NCBI GenBank assembly: GCA_964540965.1
Contig: CAZIOT010000007.1
Span: 62,001 to 126,000, forward strand
Length of the DNA stretch: 64,000 nt
Source: JADYZU01 sp964540965
GTDB taxonomy: Bacteria; Pseudomonadota; Alphaproteobacteria; Rhodobacterales; Rhodobacteraceae
Direction: 5' to 3'
Positions 51,152 through 58,546 of the stretch are shown here, piece by piece; positions within the stretch are counted from its first letter, which is position 1, and each line of letters begins with the position of its first letter. The notes below the pieces were generated by a model. The model had not been told where the DNA came from and made no database searches. It worked only from the letters and a program-made list of their open reading frames with translations. The translations under genes and the position numbers were made by a program.

Positions 51152-52228
51152 CTAAAGCCGGAACTGTTTCGCCAGCTTCAGCCCCTGACCCTGATAGTTC
51201 GACGCGATGCCGGCGCCATAAAGCCGGTCGGGAACCGCCGCCATCCGGTCATAGACCAGCCGCCCCACCACCTGCCCGTGTTCCAGCACGAAGGGCGATT
51301 CATGGGCCCGCACCTCGAGCACGCCGCGCGATCCGGTGCCGCCGGCCGCGGCATGGCCGAAACCGGGGTCGAAGAAGCCGGCGTAATGCACGCGGAATTC
51401 GCCGGCCATCGCCAGATAGGGCGCCATTTCGGCGGCATGGTCGGGCGGGATCGTCACCGCCTCGCGGCTGACGAGGATATAGAAGGCGCCGGGGTCAAGG
51501 ATGATGCGGCCGTGATCGGCATGGACCTCTTCCCAGAAATCGCGGGCGGGGTAGTGGCCGATGCGGTCAAGGTCGATCACGCCGGCATGGGGTTTCGCCC
51601 GCCAGCCCACCAGCGTCGTGCCCCTGGGCGCCAGATCGACCGAGAACGCCAGCCCGCCGTCGATCTGCGGCGTGCCGTCGACCAGCGGATCGCGGGCGTG
51701 CAGCGCGGCCAGCGCGGCATCGTCCAGCCCGGCATGGCCGCGGCGAAAGCGGATCTGGTTCAGCCTTTGCCCTTCGCGCACCAGAACCGAAAACGAGCGC
51801 GGGCAGATCTCGGCGTAAAGCGGGCCGGCATGGCCGGGCCCGATGCGGTCGAACTCGGTCCCGCCATCGGTGATGGTCCGGGTCAGCAGGTCAAGCCGCC
51901 CGGTCGAGCTTTTGGCGTTGGCGACGGCCGAGATGCCCGGCGGCAGCGACAGCCGTTCCTGCAACGGCACGACATAGACACAGCCCTTTTCCAGCACTGC
52001 GCCGCGGGTCAGATCCATCCGGTGCATCTCGAATTCGGCGATGCGGTCGGCAAGGCGGCGCCCCTCGCCGGCCAGGAACGAGGCGCGGACGCGATAGGCG
52101 GTGGCCCCAAGCCGCAGGTCAAGGCTGGCGGGTTGCACCTGTTCGGACAGGATCGGCCGGTCAGAGGCGATCTCGCCCGCGGCGATCATCGCCGTCAGCT
52201 GCTGGCAGGGCAGGACGCCTGCGGTCAT
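51152..52228 (-). CDS. dcd: dCTP deaminase, tandem-domain alphaproteobacterial form
   Basis: This 358-residue enzyme is about twice the usual dCTP deaminase length. It reads as two dUTPase-fold halves. The first has QPASLDLRLGATAYRVRASFL, FVVPL-like YVVPLQERLSLPPGISAVANAKSSTGRLDLLTRTITDGGTEFD (the SS-x-GR motif) and GPLYAEICPRSF. The second has FYILVSREAVTIPPDHAAEM and GSRGVLEVRAHESPFVLEHGQVVGRLVYDRM. It makes dUTP from dCTP for thymidylate synthesis. Start at 52226-52228 is chosen because GGAG lies at the right distance. Confidence 0.92.
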   Translation of the reverse strand: MTAGVLPCQQLTAMIAAGEIASDRPILSEQVQPASLDLRLGATAYRVRASFLAGEGRRLADRIAEFEMHRMDLTRGAVLEKGCVYVVPLQERLSLPPGISAVANAKSSTGRLDLLTRTITDGGTEFDRIGPGHAGPLYAEICPRSFSVLVREGQRLNQIRFRRGHAGLDDAALAALHARDPLVDGTPQIDGGLAFSVDLAPRGTTLVGWRAKPHAGVIDLDRIGHYPARDFWEEVHADHGRIILDPGAFYILVSREAVTIPPDHAAEMAPYLAMAGEFRVHYAGFFDPGFGHAAAGGTGSRGVLEVRAHESPFVLEHGQVVGRLVYDRMAAVPDRLYGAGIASNYQGQGLKLAKQFRL

Positions 52229-52281
52229 CGGCGGCTCCATACGAAAACGCCCGCCGCAGGACATGCGGACGGGCGGTTTGG

Positions 52282-52358
52282 TGGTCGGGCTAGCAGGACT
52301 TGAACCTACGACCTTCTGTCCCCCAGACAGACGCGCTACCAGGCTGCGCTATAGCCCG
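52282..52358 (-). tRNA. tRNA-Pro, anticodon GGG
   Basis: This is a 77-nt cloverleaf on the minus strand with encoded CCA: acceptor CGGGCTA / TAGCCCG, D arm GCGC-AGCCTGGTA-GCGC, anticodon arm TCTGT-CTGGGGG-ACAGA with anticodon GGG, T arm GTAGG-TTCAAGT-CCTGC. Its 3' end falls 54 bp upstream of the dcd start. Confidence 0.97.
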
Positions 52359-52411
52359 ACTGCGGGCGTATGTAGTGATTTCGGCGGGCATGGCAAGGCG
52401 AAAATGCCGGC

Positions 52412-52969
52412 CTATTCCACGGCCATGCGCGCGCGCAGGGCGGCAAGGCGGGCGTAGAGGGGGCGGATCCGCAGCTGCGCCCGCGCAAGGCGTGCCGGGT
52501 CGGCGGCGACCAGCGCGGCAAGGATGCCGGGGCGCGGTGCCGCCGGTCGAACGGGCCGCTGGATCGGGCGTTCCGGGCCGCGCAGGGGAAATTCGACGAC
52601 CTCGGGCAGGGCGGTTTCGGTGGCGGCGTCGGGTCCGGCCAAGGGCAGCGCCTCGTCCCCCGGCTCAAGCTCGATCCATTCGCCGCCTTCGCCCGGCGGT
52701 TGCGGGCCCAGGGCGGCGACATGCCGGCTGCCCTTTTCGCGCAGCATCTTCTGCACGCCCTTGATGGTCATGCCCTGTTCGTGCAGCAGGATCTTGATCC
52801 CGCCAAGAAGCGCCATGTCCTCGGGGCGGTAATAGCGGCGGCCGCCGGCGCGTTTGACCGGCTTGACCTGAGTGAACTTCGATTCCCAGAAGCGCAGCAC
52901 ATGCGCCGGGGTTTCAAGCCAGTCGGAAACCTCGCTGATGGTGCGGAAGGCTTCGCGCGACTTCGACAT
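52412..52969 (-). CDS. MerR-family transcriptional regulator downstream of ihfA
   Basis: The 185-residue protein has an N-terminal MerR winged helix (AFRTISEVSDWLETPAHVLRFWESKFTQVKPVKRAGGRRYYRPEDMALLGGIKILLHEQGMTIKGVQKML). The tail is Pro/Glu-rich without metal-binding cysteines, ending in RIRPLYARLAALRARMAVE. The FWE-x-KF pattern matches the HspR/MlrA-like branch that sits after ihfA in alphaproteobacteria. Targets are unknown. Its start lies 1 bp after the ihfA stop, so both are on one transcript. Confidence 0.9.
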   Translation of the reverse strand: MSKSREAFRTISEVSDWLETPAHVLRFWESKFTQVKPVKRAGGRRYYRPEDMALLGGIKILLHEQGMTIKGVQKMLREKGSRHVAALGPQPPGEGGEWIELEPGDEALPLAGPDAATETALPEVVEFPLRGPERPIQRPVRPAAPRPGILAALVAADPARLARAQLRIRPLYARLAALRARMAVE

Positions 52970-52970
52970 C

Positions 52971-53270
52971 TCAGTCCTTGCCGCCCGCCACCCGGTCCTT
53001 CATCAGATGCGAGGAGCGGAAGGTCAGGACGCGGCGGGGGTGGATCGGCACCTCCTGGCCCGTCTTGGGGTTGCGCCCGACGCGGGCGGCCTTTTCGCGC
53101 ACCGAAAAGGTGCCGAAGGACGAGATTTTGACCGACTCGCCCCGCACCAGCGCGTCCGACACATGCGTAAGCACGGATTCAACCAGAGTCGCGCTTTCAT
53201 TGCGCGACAGGCCGACCGCATCATGGACAGCTTCGGCCAGATCCATACGGGTCAGCGTCTTTTCCGACAT
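52971..53270 (-). CDS. ihfA: Integration host factor alpha subunit
   Basis: This 99-residue DNA-bending protein of the HU/IHF family pairs with IhfB (not in this window). Sequence features are TLTRMDLAEAVHDAVGLSRNESATLVESVLTHVSDALVRGESVKISSFGTFSVREKAARVGRNPKTGQEVPIHPRRVLTFRSSHLMKDRV, with the beta-arm Pro intercalating region NPKTGQEVPI. It bends DNA sharply at specific sites. It is the distal part of the rpmF-plsX-fabH run; 96 bp separate it from fabH, so it may have its own promoter. Confidence 0.96.
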   Translation of the reverse strand: MSEKTLTRMDLAEAVHDAVGLSRNESATLVESVLTHVSDALVRGESVKISSFGTFSVREKAARVGRNPKTGQEVPIHPRRVLTFRSSHLMKDRVAGGKD

Positions 53271-53366
53271 GATGTTCCCCCTGTTTTCACAATCCTAGGC
53301 GGAAGGGGGGGCAGACGTCAATATCGCCACAGGTGCAAGGGTTTGGGGCGCGACGTTCAGAAAGCC

Positions 53367-54338
53367 TCACCAGCGCAGGACGACCGATCCCCAGGCCAGC
53401 CCGCCGCCGATCGCCTCGGTCACGATCAGGTCGCCGGGAGAAATCTGGCCGCGTTCGACGCCCACCGACAACGCCAGCGGGATCGAGGCGGCGCTGGTGT
53501 TGCCGTGGTCCTGCACCGTGACCACCACCCGCTCCATCGGCACCTGCATGCGCTGCGCGGTGGCGGTGATGATGCGCAGATTGGCCTGATGCGGCACGAT
53601 CCAGTCGACGTCGGCGGCGGTCAGGCCGGCCTTGTCCAGCGCGCAATGCGCGGTTTCGGCAAGCTTTTCGACGGCGTGGCGGAACACTTCCTTGCCCTGC
53701 ATGCGCAGATGGCCGGTGGTGCCGGTCGACACCCCGCCATCGACGAACAGCAAATCGCGGAAACTGCCGTCGGAATGCAGGTCGGCGGCAAGGATGCCGC
53801 GGTCCTCGGCGCTGCCGGCGCATTCGGCCGCCTCGAGCACCAGCGCCCCGGCGCCGTCACCGAACAGCACGCAGGTGCTGCGGTCGGTCCAGTCCATCAG
53901 CCGGGAAAACGTCTCGGCGCCGATGACCAGCACGCGGCGGGCCTGACCGGCAACGATCAGCGCATTGGCAGTCGTCAGGGCATAGACAAAGCCGGCGCAG
54001 ACCGCCTGCAGGTCAAAGGCGAAACCGCCCTTCATGCCCAGGGACGCCTGCACCATGGTCGCTGCAGAGGGGAAGGTCAGGTCGGCGGTCGAGGTGGCCA
54101 GCACCAGCGCGTCGATATCGCCGGCCTGCAACCCGGCGGCCTCCAGCGCCTTTTGCGCGGCGCGGGTGGCCAGATCCGAAGTCGTCTGCCCCTCGGCCGC
54201 GAAATGCCGCCGTTCGATGCCGGACCGCGAGCGGATCCATTCATCGCTGGTGTCGACGATGGCTTCGAAATCGGCATTCGGCACCACGCGTTCCGGCAGG
54301 TAATGCCCCACGCCCCTGACCACAGCCCGTATCGTCAT
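53367..54338 (-). CDS. fabH: 3-oxoacyl-ACP synthase III
   Basis: This 323-residue condensing enzyme starts fatty-acid synthesis from acetyl-CoA and malonyl-ACP. Active-site elements are DLQAVCAGFVYAL (Cys nucleophile), VDWIVPHQANLRII (His) and VQDHGNTSAASIPLAL (Asn). The N-terminus MTIRAVVRGVGHYLPERVVPN and FGDGAGALVLEA are typical. The start at 54336-54338 overlaps the plsX stop (ATGA), so PlsX and FabH are made together, joining chain initiation to phospholipid synthesis. Confidence 0.97.
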   Translation of the reverse strand: MTIRAVVRGVGHYLPERVVPNADFEAIVDTSDEWIRSRSGIERRHFAAEGQTTSDLATRAAQKALEAAGLQAGDIDALVLATSTADLTFPSAATMVQASLGMKGGFAFDLQAVCAGFVYALTTANALIVAGQARRVLVIGAETFSRLMDWTDRSTCVLFGDGAGALVLEAAECAGSAEDRGILAADLHSDGSFRDLLFVDGGVSTGTTGHLRMQGKEVFRHAVEKLAETAHCALDKAGLTAADVDWIVPHQANLRIITATAQRMQVPMERVVVTVQDHGNTSAASIPLALSVGVERGQISPGDLIVTEAIGGGLAWGSVVLRW

Positions 54339-55471
54339 GCCTTGTCCGATTCCCCCCCGGCGGCCGGTACCCGATCCTGGCCCGAGATGTTCCCGGCATC
54401 CTGCGCCAGCGCCACCGCCTGCGCAACCTGCGCCGCCAGCTTTTCGGCGAAACCCGCCGCGGCCAGCTGATGCGCGAGCCCCAGGGCCGAGGCGATGCCG
54501 GTGGCATCGGCCGAGCCATGGCTTTTCAGCACGGTGCCGTTCAGGCCCAGAAACACGCCGCCGTTGACGCGGCGCGGATCGACGCGCGTCTGCAACCGGC
54601 CCAGCGAGGTATAGGCAAGAAGCGCGGCGAACTTGCTCAGCACGGTCTTGTTGAACGCCTCGCGCAGCAGCCCGGTGATGAGGCGCGAGGTGCCTTCGGC
54701 GGTTTTCAGCGCGACATTGCCGGTGAAACCGTCGGTGACCACGACATCGACGCGGTCCGACGGCAGGTCGCCGCCCTCGACAAAGCCGATATAGTCGAAA
54801 TCGCCCTTGCGCGCCGCGCGGCCGATCAGGTCGTTGGCGACCTTCAGCTCGGCGCGGCCCTTGTGTTCCTCGACCCCGACATTCAGCAGGCCGACGCGCG
54901 GCCGGGCGACGCCCAGTCCGATGCGCGAATAGGCGCTGCCCATCAGCGCATAGGTCAGAAGATCGTCCTGATCGGCGCGGATATCGGCGCCGGCATCCAG
55001 CATCAGGTTGAAGCCAGAGGGATTGTGCGACGGCCACAGGCAGGCGATGGCGGGGCGGTTCACGCCCTCGGCCTTGCGCAACTGCAGCATGGCGACCGCC
55101 ATCAGCGCGCCGGTATTGCCGCACGAGACGCAGGCCTGCGCCGCCCCGCTGCGCACGGCGTCGATCGCCGACCACATCGAGGTCTCGCGCCCGTGGCGCA
55201 TGACATGGCTGGGCTTGTCGGTCATCGCCACGACCTGCGTGGCGTGGACCAGCGTCACCCGGTCGGCCCAAGGCTTGCGCGCGACCAGGGGTGTCAACTG
55301 GTCCTCGGGCCCGTGCAGCAGGACGCGGGCGGCCGGATGGTCGGCCAGGAACCGCGCCAGCCCGGCGATGACCGCGGTCGGCCCCTTGTCCCCGCCCATT
55401 GCGTCCACGGACAGGGTGATGACCCGTCCGCTGTCACGCGCCGCGCTGTTTTCGGGGCCGCCGCCGGTCAT
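54335..55471 (-). CDS. plsX: Phosphate acyltransferase
   Basis: This 378-residue peripheral membrane enzyme makes acyl-phosphate from acyl-ACP for PlsY. Hallmarks are ITLSVDAMGGDKGPTAVIAGLARFL, VSCGNTGALMAVAMLQLRKAEGVNRPAIA, MLDAGADIRADQDDLLTYALMGSAYSRI, RVGLLNVGVEEHKG, VDVVVTDGFTGNVALKTAEGTSRLI and GGVFLGLNGTVLKSHGSADATGIASAL. It begins 21 bp downstream of rpmF. The C-terminal 30 residues are variable. Confidence 0.97.
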   Translation of the reverse strand: MTGGGPENSAARDSGRVITLSVDAMGGDKGPTAVIAGLARFLADHPAARVLLHGPEDQLTPLVARKPWADRVTLVHATQVVAMTDKPSHVMRHGRETSMWSAIDAVRSGAAQACVSCGNTGALMAVAMLQLRKAEGVNRPAIACLWPSHNPSGFNLMLDAGADIRADQDDLLTYALMGSAYSRIGLGVARPRVGLLNVGVEEHKGRAELKVANDLIGRAARKGDFDYIGFVEGGDLPSDRVDVVVTDGFTGNVALKTAEGTSRLITGLLREAFNKTVLSKFAALLAYTSLGRLQTRVDPRRVNGGVFLGLNGTVLKSHGSADATGIASALGLAHQLAAAGFAEKLAAQVAQAVALAQDAGNISGQDRVPAAGGESDKA

Positions 55472-55492
55472 GATCAGTCAGGCACGCCGGCC

Positions 55493-55699
55493 TCAGGCCG
55501 CGTCTTCGTCCAGATCGACCTCGGTCGCCAGCGCCACGACTTCCTTGCTGTCGTAGTGGCCGCAGGAGGGGCAGACATGGTGCGGCCGCTTCAGCTCGCC
55601 GCAGTTGCTGCATTCGTTCGGATTCGCAGCCACGAGGAAATCGTGGGCACGGCGCTGGTTACGGCGCGATTTGGAGATTTTGTTCTGCGGGACGGCCAT
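55493..55699 (-). CDS. rpmF: 50S ribosomal protein L32
   Basis: This 68-residue ribosomal protein reads AVPQNKISKSRRNQRRAHDFL at the N-terminus and carries a four-cysteine zinc ribbon CSNCGELKRPHHVCPSCGHYDSKEV. It ends in an acidic tail DLDEDAA typical of alphaproteobacteria. It normally follows yceD directly; here a toxin-antitoxin module and its own promoter region lie between. plsX follows at 21 bp. Confidence 0.97.
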   Translation of the reverse strand: MAVPQNKISKSRRNQRRAHDFLVAANPNECSNCGELKRPHHVCPSCGHYDSKEVVALATEVDLDEDAA

Positions 55700-55775
55700 G
55701 TCACAACCTCGGCTCTAAGGGGCCGGACAGGCCCTGTCTTTGCGTTTCGTTCGCGCCTGCGGCGCCTCCGGTGCT

Positions 55776-55803
55776 CCTATAGGGGAAAGAACACAGAGTC
55801 GAG
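55776..55803 (-). promoter_or_regulatory. Predicted promoter of rpmF-plsX-fabH
   Basis: On the minus strand, CTCGAC (55798-55803) and TATAGG (55776-55781) have a 16-bp spacer, about 77 bp ahead of rpmF. A separate promoter is expected because the upstream neighbour is a toxin-antitoxin module. Confidence 0.4.
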
Positions 55804-55875
55804 CCTAGGCGATGAGCGCGCGAACATAGCGATGCCGCCCCGGAAGGCAAGGGCAAACCGGCGTCCCCGGGCGCG

Positions 55876-56220
55876 TCAGACCAGGTCGTCGAGATCCAGC
55901 CGCAACGCGGTGGCCAGCGCGCGCAGCGCCTTGACCGAGCCGGGCTTTTTGCGGCCCTCGATCTCGGCGATATAGACGCGGTTGACGCCCGACGCCTCGG
56001 CCAGCGCCGCCTGCGTCAGCCCGCGAAGATCGCGCCAGACCCGCAAGGGGTGTTCGCCGTCGAGGATGCGGTTGACGTAAGCGGCGGGGATCACCTCTTC
56101 CTCGCCGGTCTCGATACGGCGCAGGATTTCGCGGGCCTCCTGCAAGTCCTGCAATTCTTCTGCCGCCTCGACCAGCCGGTCGTATTCGGCGCGGGGGATG
56201 GTGACGGTATCGAGTGCCAT
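55876..56220 (-). CDS. XRE-type antitoxin of a RelE/ParE module
   Basis: The 114-residue protein has two parts. Residues 1-45 read like a Phd/RelB-type toxin-binding arm (VTIPRAEYDRLVEAAEELQDLQEAREILRRIETGEEEVIP). Residues 55-110 form a helix-turn-helix of the XRE family (LRVWRDLRGLTQAALAEASGVNRVYIAEIEGRKKPGSVKALRALATALRLDLDDL). Its start shares one base with the toxin stop (TGATG), so the toxin is encoded first. It should bind the toxin and repress the promoter at 56476-56490. Confidence 0.88.
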   Translation of the reverse strand: MALDTVTIPRAEYDRLVEAAEELQDLQEAREILRRIETGEEEVIPAAYVNRILDGEHPLRVWRDLRGLTQAALAEASGVNRVYIAEIEGRKKPGSVKALRALATALRLDLDDLV

Positions 56221-56471
56221 CAGTAGATTTCCTTTCGATGCCCGACCTTGACCACGAGGACGACAAGCATGTCCTCGGTGAAGATCACCCGCCAGTCCGC
56301 CACGCGCAGCCGCAGAAATCCGCTCTCACCGACGAGCGGGGTGACATTGTTGGCAAGCGATGCCGGGTCGGCGGCATATTGTTCCAACTTTTCTCTGACC
56401 CGGCGGGCGGCCTGCGGACCGATCAGGCGAAGCCCGCGTTGGGCGGTGCGGGAAAAGCGGACGTCCTTCAT
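56220..56471 (-). CDS. RelE/ParE-superfamily toxin
   Basis: The 83-residue protein has the compact RelE pattern: VRFSRTAQRGLRLIGPQAARRVREKLEQYAADP helices followed by strands VTPLVGESGFLRLRVADWRVIFTEDMLVVLVVKVGHRKEIY, with basic residues at the end. The LRVADWRVIF and VGHRKEIY motifs are those of mRNA-cleaving RelE-like toxins. Translation is coupled to the antitoxin. The predicted start of transcription lies almost at its start codon. The module stands inside what is normally the yceD-rpmF junction. Confidence 0.88.
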   Translation of the reverse strand: MKDVRFSRTAQRGLRLIGPQAARRVREKLEQYAADPASLANNVTPLVGESGFLRLRVADWRVIFTEDMLVVLVVKVGHRKEIY

Positions 56472-56475
56472 GAGA

Positions 56476-56507
56476 GTAGCTATACGCTACATTCGCGCCC
56501 GAAGCAA
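56476..56507 (-). promoter_or_regulatory. Promoter and operator of the RelE/XRE module
   Basis: On the minus strand, TTGCTT (56502-56507) and TATAGC (56479-56484) are 17 bp apart. The palindrome GTAGC-GTATA-GCTAC (56476-56490) covers the -10 element and is a likely antitoxin-binding site. The start point would fall within 1-2 bp of the toxin ATG. Confidence 0.55.
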
Positions 56508-56532
56508 GCACAATGTCGCCATCAGCGACATG

Positions 56533-57051
56533 TCACTCCCCGCCTTCCAGCCGCTTGCGCAAATCCGCCAAGCCTGCAAAGGGCTGGTCGCCGCCGTCGC
56601 CCGCCGCCTCGGCCGGCAGTTCAGCCCCCTCGGCCCGCGGCCAGGGGGGCAGGGCGAGGGCCAGCGCCTCGGCCATGACTTCGGACAGGTCGAGGACCGG
56701 CGGCAAAGCCTCGGATTCGTCGTCGGTGAATTCGGTCTCGCCGGCGCCGGGATCGGGCAGATCGGTCAGGTAGCGGCGGGTGACGGCTTCGTCGATGCGC
56801 GTCGTCACCGGCGCCAGGGTCAGGACACAGGGCTGCACCACCGTCGCGCCCAGCTTGGCCTCAAGCAGCCAGTCGCGCCGGCCGGTCGGCGTCAGCTTGC
56901 CGGTGAAGGAAAGCTTGCGGATCGCGGTGATGCCCAGCGCCTCGGCCAGCGCTGCCAGCGCCGGGGCATCGGGGCGCAGCTCGAACGGCGTCACCAGACG
57001 CGGCGCGGGGTCGGCCAGCCGGATCGTGGTGCGAAGGGGACGCTCAGCCAT
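56533..57051 (-). CDS. yceD: YceD-family (DUF177) protein
   Basis: The 172-residue protein carries the DUF177 motif LGATVVQPCVLTLAPVTTRIDEAVTRRYL and the acidic segment ETEFTDDESEALPPVLDLSEVMAEALALALPPWPR. In other bacteria this family affects 23S rRNA accumulation and is coexpressed with L32. The conserved second cysteine of some members is not seen here. It is divergent from bamE with 85 bp between. The usual downstream partner rpmF is displaced by the toxin-antitoxin module. Confidence 0.9.
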   Translation of the reverse strand: MAERPLRTTIRLADPAPRLVTPFELRPDAPALAALAEALGITAIRKLSFTGKLTPTGRRDWLLEAKLGATVVQPCVLTLAPVTTRIDEAVTRRYLTDLPDPGAGETEFTDDESEALPPVLDLSEVMAEALALALPPWPRAEGAELPAEAAGDGGDQPFAGLADLRKRLEGGE

Positions 57052-57136
57052 CGGCGCTTCCTTTCTTGAACAGGGGGGCGACCTTGATGTAAGTCCCCCT
57101 AGAAGTCGGGCAGGCAGGTGACAAGGGGGTCAAGTC

Positions 57137-57604
57137 ATGACCAGCGCGGGCGCAACCGGGCTTCGGCGCGCGATCCTTGTGCTTATCTCGGCGGTTCTGG
57201 TCGCGGGATGCGTCGCGGTGAACCGCTTCCACGGCTACATTCCGCCGCCCGAGGACCTTGCCCGGCTGGTCGTCGGCCAGGACACGCGCGAGACGGTGAC
57301 GGCCACCATCGGCGCGCCGACCTCCTCGGGGATGCTGTCGGGGGGTGATTTCTACTATGTGCAAAGCACCTTCCGCCACTACGGCCCCTTCGCGCCGCAG
57401 GAAACCGACCGGCAGGTGCTGGCCGTCAGCTTTGATTCGGCGGGCGTGCTGCGCAACATCGAACGCTTCGGGCTGAGTGACGGGCGCGTCGTTGTGCTGT
57501 CGCGGCGGGTGACCGACGACAACATGCGCGACACCACCTTCATCCGCCAGCTTCTGGGCAATATCGGCCGCTTCGACGCCGGCTCGCTGATCGGCGACGA
57601 ATAG
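57137..57604 (+). CDS. bamE: Outer-membrane protein assembly factor BamE
   Basis: The 155-residue lipoprotein has a signal ending VLVAGC (lipidation at Cys25) and a SmpA/OmlA domain: FHGYIPPPEDLARLVVGQDTRETVTATIGAPTSSGMLSGGDFYYVQSTFRH and RQVLAVSFDSAGVLRNIERFGLSDG. BamE steadies the BAM complex that inserts beta-barrel proteins. The tail (RQLLGNIGRFDAGSLIG) is the alphaproteobacterial extension. It is divergent from yceD. Confidence 0.93.
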   Translation: MTSAGATGLRRAILVLISAVLVAGCVAVNRFHGYIPPPEDLARLVVGQDTRETVTATIGAPTSSGMLSGGDFYYVQSTFRHYGPFAPQETDRQVLAVSFDSAGVLRNIERFGLSDGRVVVLSRRVTDDNMRDTTFIRQLLGNIGRFDAGSLIGDE

Positions 57605-57745
57605 CGCCGCGCTGGAGCGCCGGGGCATCAGCCGCGGCCGATCTGCGGCGGGGTTCTTGACGGGCGGCGCCATCGGGTTGTTCTTCGGCTGTGACACGCG
57701 CCCCTTACATGGGGGCCGGTCGCATCGGTGCAAAGGGCCAGACCC

Positions 57746-58498
57746 ATGCCGGCCATGCTGGAACGAGGACGCTGGAGCGCGCGCCTGGCCACCGGCGCCG
57801 CGGATGTCGCCGCGGCGCAGCGGCTGCGGCATCTGTGCTTCATCGACCGTGCCGGAAGGGCGCCGCGCACCGATGGCCGCGATGCCGATGCCTTCGACGC
57901 CCATTGCCTGCATCTTCTGGTCGAGGATCGCGCCACCGGCGCGCTGGCCGCCTGCTGCCGGCTACTGTCGCTGCAAAGCGGTGCCGAGATCGGCCGCAGC
58001 TATTCGGCGCAATATTACGAACTTGGCCGGCTGGCCGGTTTCGCCGGCCCGATGGTCGAACTCGGCCGCTTCTGCATCCATCCGGACCAATCCGATCCCG
58101 ACATCCTGCGACTGGCCTGGGCGGCGCTGGCGCGGGTCATCGACGAGAGCGGCGCGCAACTCCTGTTCGGCTGTTCGTCCTTTGCCGGGACCGAGGCCGA
58201 CGCCTATCTTGATGCCTTCACCCTGCTGGCCGAACGCCATCTGGCGCCGAACCGCTGGCAGCCGCGGGTCAAGGCGCCGCGCGTCGTGCGCTTTGCCGAC
58301 AGGCTGCGCGGCCGCGGCGCCGACCTGCGGCTGGGGCTCAGGCGGATGCCGCCGCTGTTGCGCACCTATCTGGCGATGGGCGGCTGGGTCAGCGACCATG
58401 CGGTGGTCGATGACGATCTGGGCACCCTGCATGTCTTTACCGGGGTCGAGGTCGGCAAGGTGCCGGGCACCCGTGCCGCGCGGCTGCGGGCGGGGTAG
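57746..58498 (+). CDS. olsB: GNAT-family acyltransferase, OlsB-like
   Basis: The 250-residue protein resembles ornithine N-alpha-acyltransferases, which form lyso-ornithine lipid from acyl-ACP and ornithine. Key parts are AAAQRLRHLCFIDRAGR, CCRLLSLQSGAEIGRSYSAQYYELGRL, VELGRFCIHPDQSDPDILRLAWAALARVI, LFGCSSFAGTEADAYLDAFTLL and LLRTYLAMGGWVSDHAVVDDDLGTLHVFTGVEV. The start at 57746 has AAAGGG at the right distance; an ATG six codons earlier is possible. olsA is not adjacent, so the substrate assignment rests on similarity only. Confidence 0.85.
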   Translation: MPAMLERGRWSARLATGAADVAAAQRLRHLCFIDRAGRAPRTDGRDADAFDAHCLHLLVEDRATGALAACCRLLSLQSGAEIGRSYSAQYYELGRLAGFAGPMVELGRFCIHPDQSDPDILRLAWAALARVIDESGAQLLFGCSSFAGTEADAYLDAFTLLAERHLAPNRWQPRVKAPRVVRFADRLRGRGADLRLGLRRMPPLLRTYLAMGGWVSDHAVVDDDLGTLHVFTGVEVGKVPGTRAARLRAG

Positions 58499-58546
58499 GG
58501 CGCCCCGCCACTTGCGCCCCCGGGCGGTTCCGCATAGCTGACCGCC

